6,728 nt of DNA from Chloroflexota bacterium (lineage in GTDB: Bacteria > Chloroflexota > Dehalococcoidia > GIF9 > AB-539-J10), in assembly GCA_020346965.1 (NCBI GenBank), contig CP070793.1, positions 572,971-579,698 of the forward strand, given 5' to 3'. The position numbers and the translations under genes are program-made. Within the stretch, counting starts at the first letter, position 1; each line of letters opens with the position of its first letter. The notes below the pieces were generated by a model. That model searched no databases. It worked only from the letters and a program-made list of their open reading frames with translations, and was not told where the DNA came from. This document shows positions 5,511 through 6,728 of this stretch, one piece after another.

Positions 5511-6728
5511 ATGGAAAGATCGATTGTCATCATTGGGGGCGGGCTTACCGGGCTTGCTGCGGGTAGCTACGGGCGAATGAATGGATATAAAACCGCGATT
5601 TTCGAGATGCACAAGGTTGCCGGCGGCGTCGCTACAGCCTGGAAACGCAAAGGCTACACCATCGACGGTGCCATGAACTGGCTAATGGGCAGTAGGCCGG
5701 GTACGAGTTTTTATCATTTCTGGGAGGAATTAGGGGCCGCACCGGGCTGGGAGATATATAACCATGACCGGCAATCGATCACTGAAAACAGGGAGGGGAA
5801 AGCATTTACCGTCTATTGCGATGCCGATCGCATGGAGAACTATCTACTAGAAATCGCCCCGGAAGATGAGACCCCCATCAAGGAATTGATGGGAGCAGTA
5901 CGCTCTTTCGATCTCGCTGTCCCAACAGACAAACCTTCCGAGCTATATAGTCTCTTGGGTGGAAACAAGTGGAGCCAAGTGACTACAAAGCAATATGCGG
6001 AGCGCTTCGGAAATCCCTTTCTGAGGGAGATGTTCGTAGCCGCCGTCGGTGGGGATTTCCCGTTGTCAATGCCAATGATGACTCTAGCGATGCAGAACCA
6101 AAAATCAGCCGGATACGTCATCGGAGGGGCGCGCGCCCTGGTAGACTCCATTGAGAAACGCTATAAGGCACTGGGCGGAGAAATCTACTTCGGCGCTAGA
6201 GTTGAAAAGATACTCGTGGAGAATCACAAAGCAGCGGGCATCAAGCTGGCCGACGGAACAGAATACCACGCCGATTGGGTTATATCAGCCGCCGATGGTC
6301 GCACCACGATATTTGACATGTTGGACGGTAAATACATCGATGATGAGATAAAAAACAGATACGAACATCCAAACCTGTTTGCACCACTGGTATACGTAGC
6401 ACTGGGAGTAAACAGGAAGTTCGATGACGTCCCCCCAACAATCGATGGATTCAGATACCCACTTAGGAAGCCGTACACGGTTGCCGGGAAAGAACGTACG
6501 TTCCTGAATCTGCATCTTTATGATTTCGATCCCACCTTGGCACCACCCGGGAAGAATGTGGTAGTTGTGGCTTTCGGCACCGATTATGACTACTGGAAAG
6601 CACTACGAGAGAATCCCGATGCCTATAATGCAGATAAGGAGAAGATCGCCGATGAAGTTATCGCCGGGCTGGAAGAGCGTTTTCCCGGCATTACGACGCA
6701 GATCGAAATGCGGGACGTAGCTACACCA
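5511..6728 (+). CDS. Phytoene-desaturase-like NAD(P)/FAD-dependent oxidoreductase, 3'-truncated by window edge
   Basis: A flavin amine-oxidase/phytoene-dehydrogenase type enzyme that would bind FAD and oxidise or isomerise a hydrophobic or unsaturated substrate. The frame is open from ATG 5511 to the last base (406 codons). Relatives are about 500 residues, so roughly 90-110 residues, including the C-terminal FAD-contact motif, lie outside. The N-terminus is a dinucleotide-binding fold: IVIIGGGLTGLAAG (G9, G11, G14), with acidic E32 ending strand two (AIFEMHK) to hold the ribose. A family segment AGGVATAWKRKGYTIDGA follows at 37-54. The middle region GYVIGGARALVDSI, then GGEIYFGARVEKI and ADWVISAAD, is the second FAD-binding part of this family. 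AAGGAG (5500-5505) lies 5 bases before the ATG, fixing the start. No crtB, crtE or other carotenoid gene is in view, so desaturation of phytoene is not supported; related proteins of unknown function are common in bacteria and archaea without carotenoids. Confidence 0.9.
   Translation, partial: MERSIVIIGGGLTGLAAGSYGRMNGYKTAIFEMHKVAGGVATAWKRKGYTIDGAMNWLMGSRPGTSFYHFWEELGAAPGWEIYNHDRQSITENREGKAFTVYCDADRMENYLLEIAPEDETPIKELMGAVRSFDLAVPTDKPSELYSLLGGNKWSQVTTKQYAERFGNPFLREMFVAAVGGDFPLSMPMMTLAMQNQKSAGYVIGGARALVDSIEKRYKALGGEIYFGARVEKILVENHKAAGIKLADGTEYHADWVISAADGRTTIFDMLDGKYIDDEIKNRYEHPNLFAPLVYVALGVNRKFDDVPPTIDGFRYPLRKPYTVAGKERTFLNLHLYDFDPTLAPPGKNVVVVAFGTDYDYWKALRENPDAYNADKEKIADEVIAGLEERFPGITTQIEMRDVATP

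Noticed and set aside
5840..6151. Minus-strand open frame of 103 codons inside the flavoprotein gene
   Set aside because: Antisense to clear phytoene-dehydrogenase-like sequence, with no independent support.

Overview
The window is ordinary bacterial chromosome: seven protein-coding genes, two of them cut by the window edges, separated by intergenic gaps of about 85 to 300 bases. No rRNA, tRNA, CRISPR array, IS element or phage module is visible. Promoters resemble the sigma-70 type and Shine-Dalgarno sites are clear at several genes. Gene content (a ZmaR-like GNAT, an ArsR regulator with a DUF2087 tail, HIT and VOC proteins, a serine hydrolase, an M23 peptidase and a phytoene-desaturase-like flavoprotein) and roughly even base composition would suit an environmental Chloroflexota (Dehalococcoidia-like) or Firmicutes-like genome. 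That assignment is only a guess from gene style.

Layout from left to right: (1) the 3' part of a GNAT acetyltransferase on +, entering from outside the window and visibly GC-richer than the rest; (2) convergent to it, an ArsR-type repressor on -, with a near-ideal promoter; (3) a HIT-family nucleotide hydrolase on -; (4) divergent from HIT, a small VOC/glyoxalase-fold protein on +; (5) a membrane-anchored serine beta-lactamase-like hydrolase on -, convergent with the VOC gene; (6) a membrane-embedded M23 metallopeptidase on -, upstream of the hydrolase and co-directional with it; (7) divergent from M23, a phytoene-dehydrogenase-like FAD oxidoreductase on +, running off the right edge.

The genes do not form one operon or an obvious pathway. 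Each has its own upstream gap, and most gaps hold a plausible promoter. The only functional pairing suggested is genes 5 and 6: both are anchored to the membrane with the catalytic domain probably outside, and both belong to families that often act on peptidoglycan or related peptides. I found no defence, secretion, biosynthetic or mobile system.

The most notable non-coding signal is a short repeat. A 27-base element occurs at 2777-2803 and 4121-4147 (24 of 27 identical, same orientation), with a more diverged third copy near 1657-1688. All copies lie between genes, which suggests a genome-wide interspersed repeat family.
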